This document shows, one piece after another, positions 21,971 through 36,275 of a stretch of 64,000 nucleotides of DNA. A program made the position numbers and the translations under genes. Source of the DNA: Paramecium sonneborni. Lineage: Eukaryota; Ciliophora; Oligohymenophorea; Peniculida; Parameciidae. Below the pieces are notes generated by a model. That model worked only from the letters and a program-made list of their open reading frames with translations, had not been told where the DNA came from and did no database searches. The first letter of the stretch is position 1. Every line of letters begins with the position of its first letter. The DNA lies in assembly GCA_905182985.1 (NCBI GenBank), contig CAJJDN010000043.1, forward strand, positions 471,451-535,450, given 5' to 3'.

Positions 21971-23984
21971 TCAAATAATAAAATTCTATTATTGCTAAAT
22001 TTAGTTTTATCCCGCATTGAAAACAACTGGATTTATCAAATTTAATTATAGATTTGATCCTTAGTTAAATTATGGTCTCAAAATATTATTTTAATTTTAT
22101 TATATCTATTATATTTAAGGCATTGTTGGAACTTTTTATTGTTAATTCAATTATTTATATTATTTTTGAAGAAAATCTTCTTGAGAACCATAAATTTTTT
22201 CTTATTATGTATAAAACATACCTTATTACTGCTATAATTAAGGATCCTAAATTTAAAATTAAGGTGATTATATTTTTTATTGATCTAATTTTTAAATTTC
22301 TAACTAGATTTTTTCATAATTTTAATTCTTTGATTTTTTTTCTTATATAAGTTTTTCTAAATCAATTATTTATGAATTTAACATTATATTATTAAAATTT
22401 AAGATTTTTTGGATTGCTTAAAAATTTTTTAATGATTATTCTAAATTTGTAATCTCATTCTTTTCATTTTCAATTAATTTTTCCAAAAATTTAACTTACT
22501 CTATTATGGAGTTTTATTCGACATTTTGATTTTTTAGTTTGACTTGAATTGTTTCTTAATTTGATTTAGAACTATCAAATATATTAGATTTAAGTTTATC
22601 TTCTAATTCCAAATTTTTTTTTTTCAGTATTTATATTTCATTTTCTAAAATCTATTTCTATTAAAAAAAAGATTGTGCTTATTAATTCATGAAACTATTT
22701 GCTTACTAATTCATATAATTTTAAATTTGTAAATTGCTCTTATTTTAATTTATATATTACATTTAAATTTAATCTTCGTATTACCTAATTCTATTTGTAG
22801 ACTCCTCATTTTATTATTTTAAATTTTTATTTTCTGTTTCTAATTTACTTATTTTTTTCTCTAAGGTATAAATTTTATTCTTTTAATCTTCTATTTATTC
22901 TTCAAAATTTCTGATTTAAGTTCCTAATTATCTAATCGTTTAATTTTTTTCTTTAATAGTGTTGTTAAATTCTTATTCTTATATTTGCTAAATAATTAGA
23001 AAATCATTTTATTATAGTTCCTAATCATTCTTTTATTCTTTCTTTTTTAAATTATTCAATGTTTTAATCATAGTTGGATCTGACTCTAATTATATAAAAA
23101 GTTTAACTTTTTTCATACAATCCTTCACATTAATTCTTGACATTTATTTGGGATGAAGCATTTATTTTATTAATTCCTTCCATTATTAACTTACTTTTAA
23201 ATTATCAATAATAGAGTATATATAATTTTAATCTTTTTTATGATTTTTGATTAAATCAAGTGATACAGACATTTTATGACAGGGAAATAATTCTTACTCT
23301 CCAAAAATTTCATAAAATACACATCCAAGTGCCCAAGTATCTATTGCTTATGTATATAATTCTCCTTTATCTGATTCTAATAATTCAGGAGCTTAAAATA
23401 TTCTAGTCCCACCCTTTGAAGTCATCAATCTATTCTTTACACTTAATAACCCAAAATCAATAAGTTTAAATTCCTTCCCTACTAAAATAAAGTTTTCTCC
23501 TTTTATATCTCTATGTATTAATCCTTTCTCATGAATATAGCTAATAGCATTAAGTAACTTAATTTAATTAAATATATACTTGATAACAAATTTACATTTT
23601 CTATTCATGACTTAGTGTTTATTAATTTTTCTTCATATATTCAAATAGATTTAAATCTCCGACTTCCATCACCTAAATAGTTAGACCTTAGTAATTAAAT
23701 AAATCAAATATTCTAATTATATTTGTAGGTCTATAGGTTTATGATCCTAACTCATCTCTGTTGTTTTATATATCTATCAACTTTGTTATAAAATCATATT
23801 CTGTTTCATTGACTGATTCTTAAATTTTTAAAGCAACATCAAAATTCTTGTTCCAATTTTCTGGTTTTGCCAAATAAACTTAACCTTCTTCTCCTTTTCC
23901 AAGTTATGACTTAATCTAAAAACTTCTAGAAGGAAAATCCTAAACAGGATTACAAATTTTTTAACCTTATTTAATTCTATACAT
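21971..23984 (-). CDS. Ser/Thr protein kinase with long Gln-rich coiled-coil tail
   Basis: The ATG is at 23982-23984, the TGA at 21971-21973 and one 22-nt intron at 23558-23579, giving 663 residues. The kinase domain covers about residues 20-300. It has a glycine loop LGKGEEGQVY, the VAIK equivalent [21 protein letters not shown] and ARIFQAPELL-type activation-loop end (GTRIFQAPELLE), then [12 protein letters not shown]. All catalytic residues are present, so it should be active. Residues 300-560 are continuous coiled coil ([20 protein letters not shown]). The last 100 residues are Gln/Asn-rich. Domain order resembles the Paramecium kinase expansions with coiled-coil tails. It probably phosphorylates cytoskeletal or ciliary targets through tail-mediated localisation, which is inference. 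Confidence 0.92.
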
Positions 23985-24529
23985 TTATTTAAAATATTAA
24001 TAGATTTACAATTTTTATTGTTAATATTCCATTATATATAAAATTATTTTTCTCCTACTCCCTATTCATTCAATTACTTTTATGATTACTATATCAATTA
24101 TTTAGATTCCTATCATTAAATATACATCATAAAACAAATATTTGACTATTCTTTTTCAATCAAAATAAAAAAAATTATATATTAATAAATGTTAACGATA
24201 AATGAAATTTTAATAGAAGTACAAAAAACTCAATTTAAATCTCATTATAAAATAATTTAAAGATGCTCAATTATCAACATTATATAGGTTCTTAATTCAA
24301 GAATTGGAAATAAAGAACCTATAAAAGTTGACTTACAAATATCTAATAATTAAAGAATAAATATAAAGGTTTTATTTTTAAATTAAAACTAAATTATTTA
24401 AATTTCAACTTAAATGTATTAAGACTTATTTAGAGAATTAACTTATTATACTTATTATAAAATTTAAAATAACAGAGATTACTATTAAAATTTTTAATGA
24501 AACAGAAATAAATAATTATAATTTATAAA
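23985..24529. other. Intergenic region with a hairpin
   Basis: 545 bp between the kinase start (minus) and the stop of the next minus-strand gene. No protein-like frame. An inverted repeat stands out and is listed separately. The part near 23985 should hold the kinase promoter. Confidence 0.4.
24283..24323. repeat. Inverted repeat with 11-bp perfect arms
   Basis: Arms TATAGGTTCTT (24283-24293) and AAGAACCTATA (24313-24323) are perfect reverse complements around a 19-base loop. Such a hairpin is unusual in this AT-rich intergenic DNA because the arms include GGTTC/GAACC. It could be an RNA stem, a regulatory palindrome or chance. Confidence 0.55.
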
Positions 24530-26488
24530 TCATTCTTCAAACAGTTCTGGATGTTATTCTCTCACTTTTTTTGTAATTTCTAGGTCTAATTCTTCAATTG
24601 TTTAAAGAGGTTAAGTTTACTATTAAATTTAGATTTGAACATTTTCATTTAGTTCATCATCTTCTTAAATAACAGGCAATTAATTATCAATCGTAAACTT
24701 TTCTATAAATTCTTAAACTTATTCATATTCATTTTAAATATTTTTCACTTTTTATTAATACTCATGTAAGACTTCTAATTCATTTGAGAGATCTTATTCT
24801 TTACTGGAATATAATAATTCATAATTTTATTTGATTGCTATATCTAACTATTTCTTATATTCTGTGAATTCATTTAAAATAGAATTGCATTACATTGTAG
24901 TTAGTTCTTTTGCAGAATTTTAAATATTTTTTTATAGATCATCAAATTGTTACATCTTTTGTTTTAAGAATTCACTTGGTGTATATTAAGTTTTTTTTTT
25001 AATTTATTCAATCAATTGTTACATCTTTGGTCTTTCTTCTAAACTATTTCCTTTAGAAACTAATTTAAAGATTTCTGAATTGACTTCTTAAGTTTTAGTT
25101 TCTAAGATCCTTTCAATAGCTTCCTTCCTTAACATAGGATCTTTTGGTAACATACAATTTTTATCAAATTCTAAATCTGCATCTTCAATAAATTTAGGAT
25201 TAAGTTTTTTAATTTTTTTATGAATATCTTATAGTTTTTCTTTAGGAATTTAAAATGGATTAGTATAAAATTTAGATGAATTTTGTTTAAGATTATCAAT
25301 ATCTAATAATAATGATTCTAATCTTAATTAATATTCATTAGGCAACTTAAATTGGGTAATATTTTCTAATTTTTCTTATTATTTTTCAATTTTTTATTCA
25401 ATTTATTCAACCTATTATTCTTATGTGTCAAATTTTTAAAATTTATAAGATGAATCAGCTTCTTGTTATTATCCGGTAATTTTAGCTTTAAATTATTCTC
25501 TATTTCTAAGTAATTCAGTAATAAACATAGATCTTTGTTTAAGAGACATTTAAGAGAATTAGGAATCATTTTCTAAAGGTTATTCTAGTAATTATTGAAA
25601 TCTTTAAATATCATTTTTAGTTTTTTATTCTAACTCAATTTATTCAACTTAATCTAATTCTATAGCTAACATTTGAATTTCATTTTCTAATTCTGTATCT
25701 TCATTAATTTATTATTTAGCTTGAGTTCTAGTAGTTTATCTACTAGCATTAAATCCTTCTAGTTGTTTTAATTAATTTTGTCTTGATTATTCTCTTGATT
25801 AGACAAGTTATTCAACTTGATTCATTATTTGTTTGTATTCTTTATTTTATAGTTTATATTAAGGAATTTCTTTTTTAACCCAAATATCAGAATCAAAATT
25901 TATTTCTTGTCTTTTTTTTTAAACATATTTCGAATTAGAATTAGGTAGATCTTACGAAGATTTAGAAATGCTAAATGCATCTGATTTAACACTTTTAATT
26001 TCAATATCATTTGAAACATCTTCTGATTTTTAAGTAGATACATAACTTTAATTTTCTTATTGTCTTTTCTCAGATTAAGGTCTTGGAATAGATTCATTAA
26101 CAGTTCTAATTTTAGATTATTCATAAAATTAATTAAATGGTTTTTTATTTGAATTACTATTAGATGCGAAACTGTTAGAAGTTTAAGATTGTTTAATTGA
26201 AAAAGGTTTTGATTATTATTAAAATTATTATTTTGGCTCTTCTGTTTAAAAGACAACAACATTATTAGCTGCCTCATCATATATTTTCTTAGTTTCAGGA
26301 TTTTGCATTAATTATTTCATGTAATCAGAAAACATTTTCTATGGTTTTGGAGGTTATTTAGCTGATTAAATAGCTTAAATTTGATTATTAGTTTAATTTA
26401 TAGACTGTGTTTGTATTTGTGGTAGTTGATTTTAGAGGGTAAGACTTAGTGTTTAAGTAGGTATGGCTTTTCCTTTTTTTAAATTCAT
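24530..26488 (-). CDS. Coiled-coil protein, 652 aa
   Basis: A single intronless frame from ATG (26486-26488) to TGA (24530-24532). The first 230 residues are low-complexity, rich in Ser, Gln, Asn and Lys (SNSFASNSNSNKKPFNQFYE). The rest is largely coiled coil: LEQLVQSREQSRQNQLKQLE-type heptads near residue 300, SQMSLKQRSMFITELLRNRE near 375, then a helical acidic C-terminus ending TKKVREQHPELFEE. No motor, kinase or membrane motif. Size and architecture fit centrosomal, basal-body or cortical scaffold proteins, but I cannot name an orthologue. It starts 22 bp from the stop of TVP23, same strand. Confidence 0.8.
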
Positions 26489-26510
26489 TAATATATTTAT
26501 TAATAAATCA

Positions 26511-27282
26511 TCATTCTAATTTTAATGGCATTTTTACTGAGTTTCGGCCTACACTCATTTATAAAAAAGACTCTCCTAATTTGGATCTCTTTATCTTATT
26601 ACATAAATTGAATGCATATAAGTTATATCCAGTAAAAGCAGCAGGAAAAAACATACAAATTGAGACACTTATTTGTAATTAGGATGCATTAATTATAAAC
26701 ATCCCCAAAAACATTAAGAACATGAATAACTATACAAACCAGAATATTCTACTATGAATTCTATATATTTCTCCTTTTTCTTAAGTTGAAGTTTCAAATA
26801 CCCAACTCTCATTTCCACTATCATTTATTTCAACCCACCAACGTAGTCCAACTAATTTTCCTAATTTATCAATTTTCATACCTTCCACTGATATTTTTAA
26901 TTATCCAAAAATCTATTGCTCCTAAGACCACTATAGTTTCATATAATTTAATCGTTTAATAATATGGAGTTAAAAAGTAGAGTATCAAAATTATGAATTT
27001 TATGATGAAGCATAATAAACATTAGAGTGGATTAGGAGATTCTGATATATCAATATTTGCACTCTTAAACAGTTCATAATTTGCAAATGCAATTGGATTC
27101 AAATTTACGCTCAACCTCAACCAATTTTATTCTTTCTCATTCCAAAATTATCTTGTATTTTAAATTGCGACTCCTCCCAGTCCTTGTTATTGATTTATTA
27201 TTGATTCAGCTATACGAGGACCTTAAATTGCTGGTTAATAAGATGGTTTCATAAAATTTAATGGAGGCTATTCTTCTTACAT
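26511..27282 (-). CDS. TVP23: Golgi membrane protein TVP23 (FAM18 family)
   Basis: The ATG is at 27280-27282 and the TGA at 26511-26513. A 28-nt intron inside the family core gives 247 residues. The hallmark is AIDFWIIKNIRKLVGLRWWV followed by GNESWVFETS, matching the TVP23 pattern DFWxxKN...LVGLRWWN...WxFE. After it comes RIFWFVQLFMFLMFLG and the family-typical GYNLYAFNLCNK. Four membrane spans are visible. The N-terminal 80 residues are polar. TVP23 proteins sit in late Golgi membranes with Yip-family proteins and help retrograde traffic from endosomes; in Paramecium this could serve dense-core secretion, which is inference. The 5' two-thirds of the gene is repeated at 27905-28511. Confidence 0.93.
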
Positions 27283-27481
27283 GTGATTGAGCATAACTGC
27301 TAATTAATAATATTATAATATTTATATTTAGGTCAGAAATAAAATATTTGGAATCTAAAATGATTATTTAAATCATCTAGTATTCATATATTACCTACTC
27401 TTGATTTTGAATGATAATTAAATTTCACTTTTTAAGAAAACAATAACTAATTTTTGTTTCAATAAATAATTTAAAAATTTT

Positions 27482-27820
27482 ATGAATTCTCAAATAATTG
27501 ATTTATAAGCATAAGAAACATAAAATCAATACTAAAATATTATTAATGAAGTTATTGGTAAGTTAAAGAAAATTTCTGATAAAGGACAATTATAAATGAG
27601 TGAATCAGATATCTAAACTTTTAAAGATGTAAAAATAGATAAAATAAAAATATTTTTAGTTTTGGTAAAATAGTTTGAAAGCAATTCAAGAAGGCAAAGA
27701 AAATAGAATTAAAACAAATATTTCGCATCAAATAAAATAAAATAATGAAAGCACTATAGAATAGGAACCTTCTATAGTTAAGAAAATAAAAACTAATGTA
27801 GATACTTAAATCATAAAAAA
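27482..27820 (+). pseudogene. Truncated duplicate of the acidic-protein gene
   Basis: 5' part of the gene at 28711-29564, identical, cut off by the N gap at 27821. Most likely an assembly artefact. Confidence 0.8.
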
Positions 27821-27904
27821 NNNNNNNNNNNNNNNNNNNNNNNNNNNNNNNNNNNNNNNNNNNNNNNNNNNNNNNNNNNNNNNNNNNNNNNNNNNNNNNN
27901 NNNN

Positions 27905-28511
27905 TAATTAGGATGCATTAATTATAAACATCCCCAAAAACATTAAGAACATGAATAACTATACAAACCAGAATATTCTACTATGAATTCTATATATTTC
28001 TCCTTTTTCTTAAGTTGAAGTTTCAAATACCCAACTCTCATTTCCACTATCATTTATTTCAACCCACCAACGTAGTCCAACTAATTTTCCTAATTTATCA
28101 ATTTTCATACCTTCCACTGATATTTTTAATTATCCAAAAATCTATTGCTCCTAAGACCACTATAGTTTCATATAATTTAATCGTTTAATAATATGGAGTT
28201 AAAAAGTAGAGTATCAAAATTATGAATTTTATGATGAAGCATAATAAACATTAGAGTGGATTAGGAGATTCTGATATATCAATATTTGCACTCTTAAACA
28301 GTTCATAATTTGCAAATGCAATTGGATTCAAATTTACGCTCAACCTCAACCAATTTTATTCTTTCTCATTCCAAAATTATCTTGTATTTTAAATTGCGAC
28401 TCCTCCCAGTCCTTGTTATTGATTTATTATTGATTCAGCTATACGAGGACCTTAAATTGCTGGTTAATAAGATGGTTTCATAAAATTTAATGGAGGCTAT
28501 TCTTCTTACAT
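27905..28511 (-). pseudogene. Truncated duplicate of TVP23
   Basis: 5' part of the TVP23 gene (ATG at 28509-28511), identical to 26676-27282 and cut off by the N gap, so it lacks the last membrane spans. Most likely an assembly artefact. Confidence 0.8.
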
Positions 28512-28710
28512 GTGATTGAGCATAACTGCTAATTAATAATATTATAATATTTATATTTAGGTCAGAAATAAAATATTTGGAATCTAAAATGATTATTTAA
28601 ATCATCTAGTATTCATATATTACCTACTCTTGATTTTGAATGATAATTAAATTTCACTTTTTAAGAAAACAATAACTAATTTTTGTTTCAATAAATAATT
28701 TAAAAATTTT

Positions 28711-29564
28711 ATGAATTCTCAAATAATTGATTTATAAGCATAAGAAACATAAAATCAATACTAAAATATTATTAATGAAGTTATTGGTAAGTTAAAGAAA
28801 ATTTCTGATAAAGGACAATTATAAATGAGTGAATCAGATATCTAAACTTTTAAAGATGTAAAAATAGATAAAATAAAAATATTTTTAGTTTTGGTAAAAT
28901 AGTTTGAAAGCAATTCAAGAAGGCAAAGAAAATAGAATTAAAACAAATATTTCGCATCAAATAAAATAAAATAATGAAAGCACTATAGAATAGGAACCTT
29001 CTATAGTTAAGAAAATAAAAACTAATGTAGATACTTAAATCATAAAAAAAGTTTGTATTTTTACAATCGTTTTATGTTAGGAAGAAGATGATGATGCAAA
29101 TAGCGTTTAACATGATAATGAAAATTAATTAGATCTTAGTGATGATTCAAATGATGAAACAAGTTATAAGGAAAAAAATTTTGATGAAAAGAAACTTCAA
29201 GAATCGTAATAGAAATATATGGATTATAAAAATAACAAAAATGAAAGTATGAGAGAGAAAACTTTGTTTGATAAAATTAGAGAACTTGATCAATTAAAAA
29301 ATCTAGTTAAAGTTGAAGAATAAGATGATGATGATACAGAAGAACCAAAAGTCTTTGATACATAATTCTATGCTTAAAAAATTAACACTGAAAATGTAGT
29401 TAGTCGTATCAGAGTATTCTTACAACCATATATAGCCTAATAAATCTTAAAAAATGAGTTTAGAGAATGTTCTTATTAAGAATAAATACAATAAGGACTC
29501 ACTCTATCCTTAAGCTTAATTGTAATTTAATTTTAGAACTAGTAAGAAAAAAACTTCTTAATGA
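28711..29564 (+). CDS. Acidic unknown protein, 256 aa
   Basis: The ATG is at 28711-28713 and the TGA at 29562-29564. Introns of 31, 30 and 22 nt give 257 codons. The N-terminal third is helical (QYQNIINEVIGKLKKISDKG). Residues 120-200 are very acidic (EEDDDANS, LDLSDDSNDE, EEQDDDDTEEPKV). The C-terminus is basic and ends FNFRTSKKKTSQ. No domain was recognised. The acidic-then-basic composition resembles nuclear or ribosome-biogenesis factors such as AATF/Bfr2-like proteins, but no signature was verified. The second intron begins exactly where the duplicated block ends. Confidence 0.65.
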
Positions 29565-29613
29565 AAATTGTATTTAATTTTTTGCCATTTCTTTAATTAA
29601 ACATTTCTTAATA

Positions 29614-29871
29614 TCATTAATATTGTTTTTATTCACATTCTTTTTTCCATCCTTTACAAATATTCATTACTCCTTCCATTCCTTCTTCTCCTTTTAATCC
29701 TGTCTCTAATTTTTATAAAAATTAAGTTAATTTATCATTATCATCTTTATTAAGTTCTTTTTTGTATTCATACAAATAATATTCTTTACCATCTACTTTT
29801 GCTGAACTTATTTCATACTTTATTTCATCTATTTCAAATTAGTTATCTATTTTTTTTATTTCCTAATCCAT
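29614..29871 (-). CDS. Small unknown protein, 85 aa
   Basis: ATG at 29869-29871, TGA at 29614-29616, 86 codons without intron. A mixed charged sequence (DEIKYEISSAKVDGKEYYLY) ends CKGWKKECEQKQYQ. Regular spacing of charged and hydrophobic residues suggests a real small folded protein. It converges with the acidic-protein gene, 49 bp apart, and starts 108 bp from the divergent GTPase gene. Confidence 0.6.
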
Positions 29872-29979
29872 ACTTTATATTTTAATATTAATAATGAATC
29901 TAATTAATATAGAAGGTAATATATATAATTAATTATTCTAAGAATTTTTAATTTATTCTCTAAATTAATCACTTTATTT

Positions 29980-30611
29980 ATGGAATACAGTCTAATCATT
30001 GTAGGTGATCCAAAAGTTGGAAAGTCAGCCATTTTATTAAGGTTTTACATTTAATTTTATGTATTTTTAGGATGTCTTCTAATATATTTACAGATTTATA
30101 TGAAGCAACTGTTTGGAGATAAACAAAAAAAAAGATTAGTGTTAATAACATATCTATTAATTTAAATATTACAGATATATGTTGCCTAGAATACTATCAG
30201 TCTATCAGAAAAAATTCATATATAAACAAGGATTATATTATAATTGTTTTTGATATTAATTAGATAGCAAGCTTTCATAATGTATTATAATACGTAATAT
30301 GTACAATTATTGTAAGTGGAAATTAGAGACATGCCAACTTAAGAATATAAAAAAAATAATTATTGCTAATAAAATAGATCTAAGAGAGAATGATGAATAA
30401 ATTGAAGATTATAAATCATAAGTAGATTATATCTTAGCTTAAGGTTAAAGAAGCATTTAAAGATTGCTATTTTTTTTCTTGTTCAGCCAAAACCGGTGAA
30501 AACATAGATGAGATCTTTAAAGAAATTGCTAAAATTTCATTAGAATCGTTTCCTAAAAGAAAAGAATAACCATTATAAAAAGAACAATTTTGTTCTTGTT
30601 AAATATTTTGA
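29980..30611 (+). CDS. Divergent Ras/Rab-like small GTPase
   Basis: The ATG is at 29980-29982 and the TGA at 30609-30611. Introns of 29, 23 and 22 nt give 185 residues. The P-loop is intact (GDPKVGKS, residues 9-16). NKID (G4) and SAKTGEN (G5) are also intact. The G3 motif, normally DxxGQE, reads DICCLE, so the conserved Gly and the catalytic Gln are gone. The tail ends CSCQIF; two cysteines lie near, but not at, the usual prenylation position. It should bind guanine nucleotide but hydrolyse GTP poorly or not at all, and may lack normal switch-II chemistry. Rab-like by overall fold; the trafficking step cannot be named. Confidence 0.85.
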
Positions 30612-30685
30612 AATATATATTATTTTTCTTTATGAAAAGTTGTATTTATATTTGTATATTAGTTTAAAATAATTATTCAGTTAAA

Positions 30686-33262
30686 ATGCCACCAGTTCTT
30701 ATGAATGTAGATTATATGAGAAAAAAGAAAAGAGCATAATCAGCGAAACCAGAAGAAACAATATAAAGAGTCTTAAAACAATTCAGTGTAAGTCCATAGA
30801 GATTTAGATTTACAAAATTTAATCATAAAAAATTAGGTGTAATTCATCCTATACCAACTAAATTATAAAAAGTCAAAACACAAACATCAATTCCTTAACC
30901 TGCAACTTATCAATATGGAGATAAAGAATTTATGGAAGTTTAAGGAAAAAAATGTCCAATTACTGATGTAGAACCAGATATCCATTATACTAAAAATGAT
31001 AAAAAATAGCTTGATGAACATTTGGTTTAACCATTTTTTTATGTTCAAAAATTATTTCCAAAAGGAGGACAATCAGTGTTAGAACATGATGATGTATTTG
31101 TACCATTTTAAACTTTAAAATAATCTAAGAGAAAAAGAAAAATAGTAGATGAATAATATATTAAAATATTAAAAGAAATGAAAAAAGAAGAAAGATAATA
31201 ATTTTACACAAAAGGAATTGTATTACTATTTCATTTATATTTATTAGAGAATAAATGTTGAATATGCAATGATATTTAAAAGATTTATGAAAGGATTAAT
31301 AAAAAAAGGATGGTATGATAAAGATTACAAGTTTTCTACTGAAAATCCTAAAATTCATAAAAAAGAATTAATAAGATAAGCATAAGAAATGGGATTGACT
31401 ATTTAAAAGTAACCCTAAATCTTAACTTCTCATTAATAAATTGAAAATTTATAAAAAAAGAAAAGAGAATCAAAAAAGAAAAAACAAAAATATATTTAAA
31501 TTTTGATTTCAAAAGATAATATGATTAAGTTTCTAAAATAATTTTGTTATGATGAGAATGCTTTAAAAGCTGATGTTGATATATTATTTTTAAATGTTTA
31601 AATGGGAAATTCTCCAAAAGATATGCTTTTAATTAAACTTGCAAATACAGATCAGTTTTTATTAGATTTGAATGCCTTTCTTCATAATGCTTAAAAATAT
31701 TTCAAACTCAAATATAAGATAAAAAATTTATTAAGTGTTAATGCAGCAAAATAAAGAAATGTTTATATCAAATTTTCACTCTTTCCATTTTTAGGAGAAG
31801 GATGGAAAGCATTTAAAGTTTGTCTTAAATAATTAGAAAACACAGAAAAATTAATACTTTAGAAAACTAAACTTTAATAATACAATGATTTAATTTAAGA
31901 AAGAGATAATCTCATTAATATCAAAAGAGTGTGGTCAAAAAATTTATAAAGAACACCGCTATAATATATTTTATTAAAATTTTAAAAAATTAAAGATATC
32001 TATGTTAATGCAATTAATTATAATGCTGAAAGAATTGATTTTTTTAACTAATTTTAAATAGATTTGTTTTTATATAAAGAATAAAAAGTAGATTAAATTA
32101 ATAATTCAAGATTCTTTTAAAAATAAAATTTATCTGGCATATCTTTAGATGTAAGGACAATTAAATTAGATGAAGTTGTTGAATTTTTAGTTGAAAAATA
32201 ATTTACAAGAGAAGAAAGTGATTAAATTATCGAAATTTTTGAGAAAATATTAAAATATTATGGTTTAAAAAAAGCTCCTAGAAAATCTAAATGGTAATTA
32301 GCTCCTGAAATTGAACCTAATAAAATCTTAACTTAATAATAAATTGTTGAATATTTAAGTTATTATTCTTAAAAATAATTTGAAGAGTGGAAAATTTTTA
32401 AATCATTCATTGAAGATTTCCATAAATTTCAAATAAAGAAAATTAATTTATCTGAAGATCGACTCTAACATGTAAGATAAGCTTGGGAATGTAATATTAT
32501 TGGAGAATGGTTAATTAAAAAATTGAGAAAACTTGATAAACAGATTTCAATTTTATTATTTAAGAGTTTAGAAGTTTGTAAACTAATAGAACATGGAAAA
32601 GAACTAACAGATTAAAATATTTTATAAGCAATAGAATAAGATGGAAAATTTTCTTATGATAAATTTGTTAATGAGAAAACTTAATAAAATTTATAAAATA
32701 TTATAAAATTAGGAGAAAAATTATAATAATAATAATAATCAAAATCAATTAGCAGTGATGATTGGGATGCTGATTTAACAAAAGCTATTTCGAATTATCA
32801 AGTAATTAGCACAAAATTATTTTAAAATCAATAAAAAATTTAACAAAGTCAATCCAATTTGAAAGAATCTCCAAAACAATAGAAAGTTTAACCTATTCAT
32901 AAAGATTAGATTGTTTCAGCAGCAAATTTTATTGATGATAGATCTATCATCCAAGATTAGTAATAAGTTTAATAATAACCTTAATAAACAATTAAAAGTC
33001 CAAAAATTGAATAGTAAAATTCTACCTTTTTAACTGTTCCAACTAAAACAACTTAATAAAATAATCTTTTAAAGCCAGGATTGACTCATGATACAATTAC
33101 AAAATCTAATTTATCCTCTTCTACTCAACTAACTGAAGCAGAATTAGACATGAAAATTTAAAATGCTATGAGATTATAAAACAGAATTTTTTCTGAATTG
33201 GGAAAGTAAATATTAAATATTATCTTAGCATTAAAGATCTCTCCTTTAGAAGTTAAAAGTGA
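30686..33262 (+). CDS. Unknown protein, 841 aa
   Basis: The ATG is at 30686-30688 and the TGA at 33260-33262. Introns of 28 and 23 nt give 842 codons. The N-terminus is basic (NVDYMRKKKRAQSAKPEET). Residues 180-340 contain Lys-rich helices. A region around 650-690 (LTDQNILQAIEQDGKFSYDKF) looks like a degenerate EF-hand without the full calcium loop. The C-terminal 150 residues are Gln/Ser/Thr-rich. An alternative is two genes in the same frame, with a second start at 31521, but there is no TGA between them. No catalytic motif was recognised. The terminal intron (23 nt) is chosen because it leads to a stop within 40 nt. Confidence 0.65.
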
Positions 33263-33701
33263 ATTACTATCAAATATTGAATATACATATATAAATTATT
33301 ATCAATATTATAATTTAATTTTATAAATATCTTTCCTAAGTAGGAATATTTATATACTAACATTTTTTAGAATGAAACTCATTATATATTTGAAATATAG
33401 AATTATTTTATTTTGGATAAAAAATAAAAGTTATGGATATTTCATTAAATTTTAATTAGTTATAATTGTAATGAGATAAGCTAAAATTTAAATGACTAAT
33501 ACTCTATTTTATAAATTAGAAAAAAAATATTGTTTTGCTCAAGATTTCACTAAGACATTATATTTTAGAAGGACTCAATATTTAAATTAATGGAAATGAA
33601 ATTTAAATTGAGAGGATTAATTATTTGAGAAATATCAAATAGTACAAAATTGAATATTAGTGAATAATTAGATAAAAAATGAAAATTGAATATTTTTTTA
33701 A
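33263..33701. other. Intergenic between converging genes
   Basis: 439 bp between the stops of the 841-residue protein gene and the helicase gene. Protein-like sequence ends at both stops. Nothing else was recognised. Confidence 0.4.
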
Positions 33702-36071
<2,370 letters not shown>

Positions 36072-36275
36072 TATTTTATTAAAATTAATTATTTTTCTTT
36101 ATTCATATTCTTCTTCATTTCTATCATTAACTATATATATATATATAATTTTATCAATATATAAAAAAAATCATTCTCCATTTATTTCCATATTTGCTAT
36201 CTTTTATTATTATTGCTTTTCTATTATTTTTTATAATGTTAACTGTGTTCCTTTTAATTTTCTATTAATTAATCT

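Larger units (their letters stand above)
26676..29049. repeat. Direct duplication, 1145 bp twice, around an 84-N gap
   Basis: Bases 26676-27820 recur as 27905-29049, separated by N at 27821-27904. The left copy ends in A's at the gap and the right copy begins inside the TVP23 gene. TVP23 is complete only with the left copy and the following acidic-protein gene is complete only with the right copy. This is the expected picture when two contigs that overlap by 1145 bp are placed side by side with an estimated gap. Confidence 0.93.

Noticed and set aside
22072..22350. Hydrophobic plus-strand frame resembling a membrane protein
   Set aside because: Antisense of the Gln-rich kinase tail; TAA-rich coding strands give Leu/Ile/Phe-rich complements.
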